Assembly (NCBI GenBank): GCA_026932425.1
Contig: JAIXKN010000011.1
Span: 83,728-127,610, forward strand
Length of the DNA stretch: 43,883 nt
Origin: Burkholderiales bacterium
GTDB taxonomy: Bacteria > Pseudomonadota > Gammaproteobacteria > Burkholderiales > Burkholderiaceae_C
Direction: 5' to 3'
The stretch's first letter is position 1; each line of letters starts with the position of its first letter. The position numbers and the translations under genes are program-made. Shown piece after piece: positions 24,551 through 31,868 of the stretch. The notes below the pieces were generated by a model, which made no database searches, was not told the DNA's origin, and was given only the letters and a program-made list of their open reading frames with translations.

Positions 24551-24646
24551 TCCACACCTCGGCGCGCGACGTCGCCGGTCGGCGCCGCAGCGCGCGCCTT
24601 GACGCGCGACAATCGCCGCGGCTGAAGACACCGCGCGGAGATCCCC

Positions 24647-24865
24647 ATGCCGATCTACGAATACCAGTGCAAGGAATGCGGCACCGAGTTCGAGCTGCTG
24701 GTGCGCTCGGACACGCGGCTCGCGTGCCCGAGCTGCGATTCGACGCAGCTCGAGAAGCAGCTCTCGGTCTTCGCGACCGCCGAATCGACGCCGGCCCCTG
24801 CCCCCTTCGCGCCCTGCGGCGCCTGCGGCAACCCGGACGGGCCGGGGGCTTGCGGCATGCCCTGA
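24647..24865 (+). CDS. FmdB-family zinc-ribbon protein
   Basis: A 72-residue protein with the FmdB start MPIYEYQCKECG and a zinc ribbon with Cys8, Cys11, Cys27 and Cys30. A second cysteine group (CGACG near residue 57, and a final Cys-Gly) lies in the low-complexity tail. FmdB-type proteins are widespread and proposed regulators, without a settled function. A short ribosome-like GGAG lies 8 bases upstream. It is 96 bp after qhpE and is probably transcribed separately. It is the last native gene before the integron. Confidence 0.87.
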   Translation: MPIYEYQCKECGTEFELLVRSDTRLACPSCDSTQLEKQLSVFATAESTPAPAPFAPCGACGNPDGPGACGMP

Positions 24866-24944
24866 AACCCAGGGCGGTGCAGGGCGTCGGGCCTTTGAAA
24901 TGCTGACCCCTGACCTCCGGAATCCGGACACTCTCGAGCCAGAG

Positions 24945-25049
24945 ACGAGCCGCAACGACGTCATCGCGGCGATCGACCGCTTTCGGCGCCAGCGTGCCAC
25001 GGCCACCGGCAGCGGCATCATCCTCTCGCTGACCACGCCATTCCCCGAT
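24945..25049 (+). pseudogene. Fragment of the VWA (BatA-like) gene beside intI
   Basis: 105 bp that match 2041-2145 inside the VWA gene at about 95 of 105 positions by hand alignment, in the same strand and reading frame (it encodes NDVIAAIDRF then TATGSGIILSL). No more of the gene is present on either side. The VWA gene also precedes the integrase remnant at the other locus, in the same relative orientation, so this looks like a carried-over or left-behind piece from a duplication of the integron. The rest of 24866-25144 holds nothing I recognise. Confidence 0.85.
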
Positions 25050-25144
25050 CGCGACGCCTTCAGCGGCCGACGAGGTACTGCACTCCCGCCAGGGCGACGC
25101 CCCCGCACAGCGCTCGGGCTCGTGCATGACGAGGCCAAAGTCGC

Positions 25145-26230
25145 TCAGATCGCATCCAGCGGGCTGCGCACGCCGCGCCCTCCCCGCGCCAGCACGTGGG
25201 TGTAGATCATCGTGGTCGATACGTCGGCGTGCCCGAGCAGTTCCTGCACCGTGCGGATGTCGTAGCCGGCCTGCAGCAGATGCGTGGCAAACGAATGCCG
25301 CAGCACATGCGGCGAGCAGGGCTTGACGATCCCGGCCCGGCGCGCGGCCAGCATCACCGCACGCTGCACGCTGGCCTCGTTGAGATGGTGGCGTCCGCTG
25401 GCGCCGCTGCGCGGGTCCACGCTCATGCGCGTGCTCGGGAACACCCACTGCCAGCCCCAGCTTCGCGCTGCGCCGCGGACCTTCACGGCCAGCGCATCGG
25501 GCAGCCAGACGGCACCGTGGCCAGCCGCGAGATCCGCGTCATGCTGCGCCTTGGCACGCGCAAGCTGCTGCTGCAGCGGGAGGATCAGGTTTTCGGGCAG
25601 CACCGTCACCCGATCCTTGCCGCCCTTGCCGCAGCGCACGATCAGCTCGCGGCGCGTGAACTCGACATCCTTCACCCGCAGTCTCAGCCCTTCGAGCAGC
25701 CGCAAGCCGGTGCCGTAGAGCAGTGCGGCCACCAGGTGCATCGTGCCGCTCAATTCGCCCAACAGCGCGCGCACCTCGCCCGGCGTCAGCACCACCGGCA
25801 GCCTGCGCTGCGTCTTGGCGCTCACCACCTCGTCGAGCCAGGGCAGCTCGATGCGAAGCACTTGCCCGTAGAGGAAGAGCAGCGCCGCCCGCGCCTGCGC
25901 CTGCGTCGACGCCGACACCCCGCGTTCGACCGCCAGCGCCGTGAGGAAGGCCGTCACCTCCGCCGCCCCCATCTCACGCGGATGCCGCCGCCCGTGAAAG
26001 CGCAGGAAGCGCCGCACCCAGTCGACATAAGCCGCCTCGGTGCGGATCGAGTAGTGCCGAACCCGAATCTCCTCCCGCACCCGGTCCAACAAGCGCGGCG
26101 CGGGCGGCGCGCCCGGCGCGACCGCGAAACCTGCCGGCGCCGGCTTGACGGATGGGCCGGCAGCGACAGAATCCGGCTCAGAACCGAGTGAACTCGGCAG
26201 CCTTGGGGCAGAGGCAGCAACAGGCTTCAT
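25145..26230 (-). CDS. intI: Integron integrase, tyrosine recombinase
   Basis: A 361-residue integrase. The catalytic residues are all visible: Arg177 (GTGLRLLEG), Lys205 (KGGKDR), His308 and Arg311 ([14 protein letters not shown]), His334 ([10 protein letters not shown]) and the nucleophile Tyr343 (MIYTHV). Between the second and third motif lies the integron-specific insertion, seen as [21 protein letters not shown]. The ATG at 26230 is used here; 8 further in-frame residues upstream are possible. The first 45 residues or so are an extension, as [20 protein letters not shown] is the usual IntI opening. It is transcribed away from the attI site and the + strand cassettes, the normal layout. 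Intact, so cassettes could still be moved. Confidence 0.95.
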   Translation of the reverse strand: MKPVAASAPRLPSSLGSEPDSVAAGPSVKPAPAGFAVAPGAPPAPRLLDRVREEIRVRHYSIRTEAAYVDWVRRFLRFHGRRHPREMGAAEVTAFLTALAVERGVSASTQAQARAALLFLYGQVLRIELPWLDEVVSAKTQRRLPVVLTPGEVRALLGELSGTMHLVAALLYGTGLRLLEGLRLRVKDVEFTRRELIVRCGKGGKDRVTVLPENLILPLQQQLARAKAQHDADLAAGHGAVWLPDALAVKVRGAARSWGWQWVFPSTRMSVDPRSGASGRHHLNEASVQRAVMLAARRAGIVKPCSPHVLRHSFATHLLQAGYDIRTVQELLGHADVSTTMIYTHVLARGGRGVRSPLDAI

Positions 26231-26299
26231 GCCGCCGAAATTTAGACAGCCCAACGCACCCGCGCCACGACCCGAAAGTGGGCTTCGGCTGGGGAAGAT

Positions 26300-26388
26300 G
26301 GGGGCAACCGAACGGGGGTAGGGATGTTCGCAACCGACTTAGACCAAGTACGATGCCCGTCACCGATTTGGTCTATTTCACGTTGGGC
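26300..26388 (+). other. attI region with recombination core
   Basis: GTTGGGC at 26382-26388 fits the GTTRRRY core, placed between the integrase start and the first cassette gene, which begins 18 bp later. The crossover would fall after the G at 26382. Extent of the site to the left is a guess. The 150 bp from 26231 to 26381 should also hold the integrase and cassette promoters, but I could not choose them by eye. Confidence 0.6.
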
Positions 26389-26406
26389 AGCATCTTGGAA
26401 CGTGCT

Positions 26407-27006
26407 ATGACGAGCAAATGTTCGGTCTACTGCGGCGCAAGCGTGGACGGCTTCATTGCGAAACCGGATGGCGACATTAAGTGGCTTCATCGGCCCGAAT
26501 ACGCTGCTGCCGGAGCTACGGGCCTAACCTACGACGAGTTCATCTCCTCTGTGGATGCGCTCGTCATGGGTCGCCACACATTCGAGAAAGTGTTGTCCTT
26601 CCCGGAATGGCCCTACAAGCTGCCCGTCGTCGTTCTATCTTCAACCCTGCGAGAGCTGCCTAGCCATCTCCGGAGCAGAGCCAAGCTGAAAGAAGGCTCA
26701 CCCAACGACATCGTTCAAGAGCTTGCCAACCAAGGGTATCAACATCTGTACATTGATGGGGGGATCACCATCCAACGCTTCCTAAAAGCGCGCCTGATTC
26801 ACGAGATCACCGTCACCTACCTGCCCATCTTGCTTGGCGCAGGCATCTCCCTCTTTGGATCTATGGGCGTGGAAACGCCGCTGACGCTGGTACAAGCAGT
26901 ATCATCAAGTAACGGCTTTGTTCAAGTCAGATATCGACTCGAGAATGCTGCCCAACATGTCTACAGGGACTTCCCACTGAGTCAACAGATGGAGTGGTTT
27001 TCCTGA
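26407..27006 (+). CDS. Cassette 1: dihydrofolate reductase/RibD-like protein
   Basis: A 199-residue product with the RibD C-terminal/DHFR-like fold: CSVYCGASVDGFIAKPDG at the start, DALVMGRHTFEKV near residue 50, LYIDGGITIQRFL near 120 and ITVTYLPILLGAGISLF near 140. Such proteins are common in integrons and bacterial genomes; most have no known substrate and they are not the trimethoprim-resistance DfrA type. The last residues (from YRDFPL) come from the inserted element. Without it the frame would run on through the attC hairpin to a TAG at 28502-28504, ending PTPLRGAAEL, so the insertion only swapped the tail and probably left the enzyme working. Confidence 0.85.
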   Translation: MTSKCSVYCGASVDGFIAKPDGDIKWLHRPEYAAAGATGLTYDEFISSVDALVMGRHTFEKVLSFPEWPYKLPVVVLSSTLRELPSHLRSRAKLKEGSPNDIVQELANQGYQHLYIDGGITIQRFLKARLIHEITVTYLPILLGAGISLFGSMGVETPLTLVQAVSSSNGFVQVRYRLENAAQHVYRDFPLSQQMEWFS

Positions 27007-27276
27007 TCAGCGGTATTTGCCTTTCTTGTCGTCGTCGGACCGGCGCATCTTCAGAGCCACCATCGAAGGACAGACTGCACATCTACAGGCGGGCTTGTGT
27101 CGGCGAAATTCACCGAGGCCCCAGATACGAACCGCTCGGCAGGACTCCATTCGTTGCCCGTGCTTTGGGCACAGCCGTGTTATCGAGTTCACCTGCCGCC
27201 GGTCTGACCTGTGGTGGGCATCTTCGGACGCACGTCCGGGTGAGGAATGGGTTGTTCGGTTGTTCGGTATCGCGGC
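26962..27276 (-). ncRNA. Candidate bridge RNA region of the IS110/IS1111-type element
   Basis: 315 bp of noncoding element sequence after the transposase stop, far longer than the 91 bp on the other side. IS1111-group elements are reported to carry their bridge RNA in this downstream end. A hairpin CGGACGCACGTCCG (about 27226-27239) and a second dyad GCCCGTGCTTTGGGC (about 27159-27173) are visible. The RNA ends and the guide loops are not determined. The same stretch occurs in copies 2 and 3. Confidence 0.4.
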
Positions 27277-28374
27277 TCAGGCCGCGGCTCGAGGTTCGGG
27301 GCCGCAGCGCGCGGCCGGCGGCTCGGGCACGTGGTCGGGGTTGAAGGCCGAGCCGCGCGTGAGCATCGCCCACAGGATGCGCGCGTTCTTGTTGGCCAGC
27401 GCCACGACCGCCTTCTGCCAGCCCGCGCGCTCCTTGAGCTGCACCAGCCACCGGCTGATGCGATCCGATCGCTTTGCAGCGCTCATGACGGCGGACTTGG
27501 CGCCCTGGATCAGCAGGGTACGCAGGTAGTCGTCGCCGCGCTTGGTGATGCGCCCCAGGCTGGCCTTGCCGCCGCTGGAGTTCTGGCTGGGCACCAGGCC
27601 GAGCCACGCGCCGAACTGGCGTGCATTGGCGAACTGGCCGAAGTCGCCCACGCTGGCCACCAGGGCCGACGCCGTGACCGGCCCGATGCCCTGCAGTGTG
27701 GCCGCAGCCCGGGCGCGATCGTCGGATCGCACATGGCTGGCGATGCGCTCGTCGCACCAGTGCATCTGCAGCTCGATGTCGATCCAGTGCAGATGCGCAC
27801 GCTGCAGCGCCAGGCGAGCCACGCCGGGCAGTTCGTTGCTGGCGTCCTCGATCACCTCGGCCAGCACCTTGCGCAGCGCCTCGGGGCTTTGCGGGAACAC
27901 CAGACCGAACTCGGCCAGCAGGCCGCGGATGCGGTTGATGAGCGCCGTGCGCTCTTCCTTGAAGCCCTCGCGCAGGCGATGCACCGCGAGTTGGCCCTGC
28001 TGCTGGGTACTCTTCACCGGCACGAAGCGCATGTGCGGGCGACCCGCGGCCTCGCAGATCGCTGCCGCGTCGTTCGCATCGTTCTTGCCGCGCTTGCCGG
28101 CCATGCGGTACGGCGTGACGAAGTGGCCCGCGATCAGCCGCGCATCCAAGCCCAGCAGCCGAAGACGCCGCCCCACGTGGTGCGCGCCGCCGCAGGCCTC
28201 CATCGCCACCAGGCAGCCGCTGGGCAGCTCGGCGCACCAGGCAAAGAAGCGATCCGGCGACAGCGACTTGGCCAACACCACCCGGCCCGATCGATCCACC
28301 GCGTGCACCTGGTACACCCGCTTGGACAGATCCACCCCTACCCGCGCCACCGGCACCCGTGTAATCTCCGCCAT
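27277..28374 (-). CDS. IS110-family transposase (DEDD), copy 1
   Basis: A 365-residue transposase. The N-terminal RuvC-like domain has the DEDD set: Asp15 (VGVDLSK), Glu59 (AMEACGG), Asp99 and Asp102 (KNDANDAAAI). The C-terminal Transposase_20 domain includes IGPVTASALVASVGD and FGAWLGLVPSQNSSGGK, with the serine used by IS110 recombinases, and ITKRGDDYLRTLLIQGA. IS110-type enzymes act with an RNA encoded in the element's own noncoding end. Full length and intact; the product is identical to copies 2 and 3. Confidence 0.95.
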   Translation of the reverse strand: MAEITRVPVARVGVDLSKRVYQVHAVDRSGRVVLAKSLSPDRFFAWCAELPSGCLVAMEACGGAHHVGRRLRLLGLDARLIAGHFVTPYRMAGKRGKNDANDAAAICEAAGRPHMRFVPVKSTQQQGQLAVHRLREGFKEERTALINRIRGLLAEFGLVFPQSPEALRKVLAEVIEDASNELPGVARLALQRAHLHWIDIELQMHWCDERIASHVRSDDRARAAATLQGIGPVTASALVASVGDFGQFANARQFGAWLGLVPSQNSSGGKASLGRITKRGDDYLRTLLIQGAKSAVMSAAKRSDRISRWLVQLKERAGWQKAVVALANKNARILWAMLTRGSAFNPDHVPEPPAARCGPEPRAAA

Positions 28375-28532
28375 GGACTTCCCCTTTCCGATCAGATTGA
28401 ACTTCCGCGAGTCAATCTTGGTACCTCGATACCGTTGTAGGACTGGGGAAGTCCCTTCGTATTCGTTCCAGCCGACACCGCTTCGCGGCGCGGCTGAACT
28501 CTAGCGTTGGGCGTCATAGAGGGAGGTGAACC

Positions 28533-29084
28533 GTGCCTGAGTACGATATTGCGTTTGGTGAGAGGCTCGCGGAAACGGCACGCATGGTCGCGGCCGATGG
28601 ATTGACACAATTGGATGCACAGCGAACCGTCCTATACCTCAGCCTTCTGTCTGTAGAGATCACATTGAAGGCTATGCTAGAGCGCGCGGGATTTCCAATC
28701 ACCGGAATTCGCGCGAGGTCACACCGTCTTGCCGAACTGCTGTCTGATTTAGGGCGCTGCGAAGTCGAAGTCGAGGTAGTACCGGGGGTCAAGCATTACG
28801 TCGCGGCTTCGCGCCTCCGAGCCTGTACGCTGAAGGATGGAGCGGCGGAGTCTACCGTAGGCGACGTTATTGAGGCCGAAAGCCAAGGCGCATCAACCTA
28901 TCCAAACCAAGTCCGGTATGGCGATGTTTTGTGCCATTATCCGGCCGGCGTTGTCGTTCAAATGGCTGAGAGAACTTCGGCCTTTGCGCGTGAGCATTGG
29001 GACGGTATTCGCATCAAAGTGGCACCTACGACGGTGATTCCCGTGGATCATCAACAACCCGATGCATTTCCTCGGAGCGAATAA
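28533..29084 (+). CDS. Cassette 2, first gene: HEPN-like protein, uncertain
   Basis: A 183-residue product starting at a GTG with a strong GGAGGTG ribosome site 5 bases upstream. A helical stretch (YLSLLSVEITLKAMLE, then IRARSHRLAELLSDLG at about 67-82) looks like the HEPN fold found in small cytosolic proteins, but the clear R-x4-H catalytic motif is not certain; RARSH is shorter. The second half has no recognised domain. Its stop overlaps the start of the next gene (TAATG), so this cassette carries two coupled genes, as in toxin-antitoxin or HEPN-partner pairs. Base composition is lower in GC than the host genes. Confidence 0.6.
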   Translation: MPEYDIAFGERLAETARMVAADGLTQLDAQRTVLYLSLLSVEITLKAMLERAGFPITGIRARSHRLAELLSDLGRCEVEVEVVPGVKHYVAASRLRACTLKDGAAESTVGDVIEAESQGASTYPNQVRYGDVLCHYPAGVVVQMAERTSAFAREHWDGIRIKVAPTTVIPVDHQQPDAFPRSE

Positions 29085-29388
29085 TGAAGCTCACTTCGCC
29101 ATTCCGGTCAGTTCGGAGGATTAAGGTCTTAGTAATTGACGCCTACGGCGTCTATAGCGGAGCAAGAATCGAATCGGCGCATCTCAAGTCTGCCTGTGCC
29201 TACGAAATCGAAGGGGAATCAGGCGAATGGGTACGACTCAACAGGAGTTGGAGATTTCTTTACAACAAGGAATCGCTGACCACCGCGCTCTCTTCGCACT
29301 TCGGCGAGCATCCATTCATTTGCCTGCGCGATGGAAGAAGCGTCTCTCCAAGCAGCCTAATTCCATTTGCAACGCGCTTTGATAGGTT

Positions 29389-30892
29389 TACAGGGACTTC
29401 CCACTGAGTCAACAGATGGAGTGGTTTTCCTGATCAGCGGTATTTGCCTTTCTTGTCGTCGTCGGACCGGCGCATCTTCAGAGCCACCATCGAAGGACAG
29501 ACTGCACATCTACAGGCGGGCTTGTGTCGGCGAAATTCACCGAGGCCCCAGATACGAACCGCTCGGCAGGACTCCATTCGTTGCCCGTGCTTTGGGCACA
29601 GCCGTGTTATCGAGTTCACCTGCCGCCGGTCTGACCTGTGGTGGGCATCTTCGGACGCACGTCCGGGTGAGGAATGGGTTGTTCGGTTGTTCGGTATCGC
29701 GGCTCAGGCCGCGGCTCGAGGTTCGGGGCCGCAGCGCGCGGCCGGCGGCTCGGGCACGTGGTCGGGGTTGAAGGCCGAGCCGCGCGTGAGCATCGCCCAC
29801 AGGATGCGCGCGTTCTTGTTGGCCAGCGCCACGACCGCCTTCTGCCAGCCCGCGCGCTCCTTGAGCTGCACCAGCCACCGGCTGATGCGATCCGATCGCT
29901 TTGCAGCGCTCATGACGGCGGACTTGGCGCCCTGGATCAGCAGGGTACGCAGGTAGTCGTCGCCGCGCTTGGTGATGCGCCCCAGGCTGGCCTTGCCGCC
30001 GCTGGAGTTCTGGCTGGGCACCAGGCCGAGCCACGCGCCGAACTGGCGTGCATTGGCGAACTGGCCGAAGTCGCCCACGCTGGCCACCAGGGCCGACGCC
30101 GTGACCGGCCCGATGCCCTGCAGTGTGGCCGCAGCCCGGGCGCGATCGTCGGATCGCACATGGCTGGCGATGCGCTCGTCGCACCAGTGCATCTGCAGCT
30201 CGATGTCGATCCAGTGCAGATGCGCACGCTGCAGCGCCAGGCGAGCCACGCCGGGCAGTTCGTTGCTGGCGTCCTCGATCACCTCGGCCAGCACCTTGCG
30301 CAGCGCCTCGGGGCTTTGCGGGAACACCAGACCGAACTCGGCCAGCAGGCCGCGGATGCGGTTGATGAGCGCCGTGCGCTCTTCCTTGAAGCCCTCGCGC
30401 AGGCGATGCACCGCGAGTTGGCCCTGCTGCTGGGTACTCTTCACCGGCACGAAGCGCATGTGCGGGCGACCCGCGGCCTCGCAGATCGCTGCCGCGTCGT
30501 TCGCATCGTTCTTGCCGCGCTTGCCGGCCATGCGGTACGGCGTGACGAAGTGGCCCGCGATCAGCCGCGCATCCAAGCCCAGCAGCCGAAGACGCCGCCC
30601 CACGTGGTGCGCGCCGCCGCAGGCCTCCATCGCCACCAGGCAGCCGCTGGGCAGCTCGGCGCACCAGGCAAAGAAGCGATCCGGCGACAGCGACTTGGCC
30701 AACACCACCCGGCCCGATCGATCCACCGCGTGCACCTGGTACACCCGCTTGGACAGATCCACCCCTACCCGCGCCACCGGCACCCGTGTAATCTCCGCCA
30801 TGGACTTCCCCTTTCCGATCAGATTGAACTTCCGCGAGTCAATCTTGGTACCTCGATACCGTTGTAGGACTGGGGAAGTCCCTTCGTATTCG
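29389..30892 (-). mobile_element. IS110/IS1111-type insertion sequence, copy 2 (inside a cassette gene)
   Basis: Same 1504-bp element as copy 1, same orientation, with all six-frame products shared. Flanks differ: GATAGGTT on the left and TTGCGGGA on the right, and no attC core motif is present. The joined target has a small inverted repeat, GCAAC-N13-GTTGC. The 315-bp downstream noncoding end is at 29389-29703. Confidence 0.9.
29704..30801 (-). CDS. IS110-family transposase (DEDD), copy 2
   Basis: Identical in sequence to the 365-residue transposase of copy 1, with Asp15, Glu59, Asp99 and Asp102. A longer open frame reaches back to 31092 through the flanking cassette, but the ATG at 30801 is the start shared by all three copies, so the extension is read-through only. 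Confidence 0.95.
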   Translation of the reverse strand: MAEITRVPVARVGVDLSKRVYQVHAVDRSGRVVLAKSLSPDRFFAWCAELPSGCLVAMEACGGAHHVGRRLRLLGLDARLIAGHFVTPYRMAGKRGKNDANDAAAICEAAGRPHMRFVPVKSTQQQGQLAVHRLREGFKEERTALINRIRGLLAEFGLVFPQSPEALRKVLAEVIEDASNELPGVARLALQRAHLHWIDIELQMHWCDERIASHVRSDDRARAAATLQGIGPVTASALVASVGDFGQFANARQFGAWLGLVPSQNSSGGKASLGRITKRGDDYLRTLLIQGAKSAVMSAAKRSDRISRWLVQLKERAGWQKAVVALANKNARILWAMLTRGSAFNPDHVPEPPAARCGPEPRAAA

Positions 30893-31183
30893 TTGCGGGA
30901 AATTGCCGAGTCCGCCTCAAAACAAAACAACGAGGGTGACAGCAAAAAGGAAAGCCCGTCACAGGCATCGGGCGCCCCAGCGAAGATGCGAAAGAAGAGA
31001 TCTTTTCCATGTCCCGTTTGTAGGCACGAACTCGAAGCCGCGCCCCCATTGATTTGCCCGAACTGCAAGACTGGCATTCCGGCGGATGCCAAGGACGTTT
31101 CCTTGCATTGGCCCGATCACAAGAACGTATCACCTGATAGTTCCGAAGGAAATGATGGTAGGCATATCGCGGATTGCTAAGAC

Positions 31184-31246
31184 GCCCAACCCGGCGCTCC
31201 AGGGGACGCGCCGCAAGCGGCGCGCCCCTGAGCTAGCACGTTAGGT
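31184..31246 (+). other. attC 2
   Basis: Left core GCCCAAC (31184-31190), right core GTTAGGT (31240-31246). Between them an imperfect palindrome AGGGGACGCGCCGC-AAG-CGGCGCGCCCCT with one extra base on one arm, typical of attC. Crossover after 31240. Confidence 0.9.
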
Positions 31247-31261
31247 GCCCATGGAGACATC

Positions 31262-31777
31262 ATGAATCGGAATTTTGTTGCCGCAGCTCTCTTGCTAGTA
31301 CCACACTTCGTCTATGCGGCGGATTGCGCCATCCCCTCGTCCGACAATCCAAATATTACTTACTCGATAAATCCAGATGTGACGTACCGAGTAAATCCAG
31401 ATGTCACATACGCTATAAATCCAGACGTCACCTACTCAATTAACCCTAACGTCACCTACCGCTACAACCCTGACGTAACTTACTCACTGAATCCAGAAGT
31501 TACGTACTCCCTTGACCCGAGAAATGGACGCTGGAATGGATTTCTGATCTGCTCGCCTGACGGAGACCTAGTCGGAGCTAGTGTCGTCGCAAATGATGAG
31601 GTTATGGTCATGTATGCCGGTGCCAACTGGACAGGCTACTTTGTGACCAACAAGCGAGGCGGGTTCAACTTCTTCAATCGAAGCCACGAGTGGAAAGGGT
31701 TCCTGGTCCCTACGCGCAGCGGTGGATTCGCCTTCTTTAACAGAGATAACAAATGGGTTCTTTCGCTAGTGCGCTAG
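31262..31777 (+). CDS. Cassette 3: exported protein with seven octapeptide repeats
   Basis: A 171-residue protein with GGAGA 6 bases before its ATG. Residues 1-20 are a signal peptide (FVAAALLLVPHFVYAA). Residues 29-84 are seven tandem 8-residue repeats of the form N-P-[DNE]-[VI]-T-Y-x-x. The rest (85-171) has two more related segments, NWTGYFVTNKRGGFNFFNR and EWKGFLVPTRSGGFAFFNR, which suggests a second, beta-rich repeat. The regular 8-residue spacing with alternating Val-Thr-Tyr fits a beta-solenoid or adhesive surface structure. No family recognised. The gene fills its cassette and stops 6 bp before the attC core. Confidence 0.8.
   Translation: MNRNFVAAALLLVPHFVYAADCAIPSSDNPNITYSINPDVTYRVNPDVTYAINPDVTYSINPNVTYRYNPDVTYSLNPEVTYSLDPRNGRWNGFLICSPDGDLVGASVVANDEVMVMYAGANWTGYFVTNKRGGFNFFNRSHEWKGFLVPTRSGGFAFFNRDNKWVLSLVR
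31346..31513 (+). repeat. 24-bp coding tandem repeat (seven units)
   Basis: Seven consecutive 24-bp units encoding N-P-x-V-T-Y-x-x. The units differ at many third positions (for example GATGTGACGTAC, GATGTCACATAC, GACGTCACCTAC), so protein sequence is conserved more strongly than DNA, and the repeat is not a fresh replication slippage. Confidence 0.85.
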
Positions 31778-31783
31778 CTGGGC

Positions 31784-31844
31784 ACCTAACAATTCAATCC
31801 AGCCGACGCCCGCAAGCGGGCGCGGCTGATTTCAAGCGTTGGGC
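31784..31844 (+). other. attC 3
   Basis: Left core ACCTAAC (31784-31790), right core GTTGGGC (31838-31844), with the classic 60-bp-type hairpin CAGCCGACGCCCGC-AAGCGGGCGCGGCTG between. Crossover after 31838. Confidence 0.93.
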
Positions 31845-31868
31845 GTCACAAGCAGCGACTCCATCCAC

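Larger units (their letters stand above)
26962..28465 (-). mobile_element. IS110/IS1111-type insertion sequence, copy 1 (in attC 1)
   Basis: 1504 bp shared with the copies at 29389 and 32383, from TACAGGGACTTCCC on the left to AGTCCCTTCGTATTCG on the right. Subterminal inverted repeats GGGACTTCCC/GGGAAGTCCC lie 4 bp inside the left end and 10 bp inside the right, a mark of the IS1111 group; there are no terminal inverted repeats or clear target duplications. One transposase gene is on the minus strand, with 91 bp before it and 315 bp after it. Location within attC matches the described IS1111-attC group. The ends may be off by one or two bases. Confidence 0.92.
26950..28512 (+). other. attC 1, split by an IS110-type element
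   Basis: GCCCAAC at 26950-26956 and GTTGGGC at 28506-28512 are the outer core motifs; the hairpin CAGCCGACACCGC-TTCG-CGGCGCGGCTG follows the element at about 28469. The element (26962-28465) sits between the left core and the hairpin. Crossover point after 28506. Confidence 0.88.
29084..31180 (+). pseudogene. Cassette 2, second gene, split by IS copy 2; C-terminal zinc ribbon
   Basis: The gene starts at 29084, overlapping the previous stop. It reads MKLTSPFRSVRRIKVLVID and continues to FATRFDR at 29386, where the element enters. The right side resumes at 30893 with LREIAESASKQ and ends at 31180 after a zinc ribbon (CPVCRHELEA, then CPNC). Joining 29386 to 30893 keeps the same frame and gives a 196-residue protein, if the TT present at both junctions is counted once. 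With the element in place the first part ends at 29407 and a 64-residue zinc-ribbon piece could start at 30986. No known family was recognised for the first 100 residues. Confidence 0.65.

Noticed and set aside
26250..26388. Reading 26250-26388 as one very long attC in place of attI
   Set aside because: Only the outer eight bases pair; the inner arms are not complementary, and a site next to the integrase start is expected to be attI.
27247..28440. Long + strand frames within each IS110-type copy (for example 397 codons)
   Set aside because: They are antisense to the intact transposase and repeat in each copy; no family similarity, and they do not match a second IS gene.
30802..31092. N-terminal extension of the transposase in IS copy 2 (462 codons in place of 365)
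   Set aside because: The extra codons come from flanking cassette sequence; copies 1 and 3 share only the ATG at the 365-codon start.
31201..31230. attC hairpins as intrinsic terminators
   Set aside because: The stems end in core motifs and no T-run follows; they recur in one orientation after each cassette gene, as recombination sites do.
31346..31513. 24-bp repeats as a possible CRISPR array
   Set aside because: The units are contiguous without spacers, in frame and encode a protein repeat behind a signal peptide.
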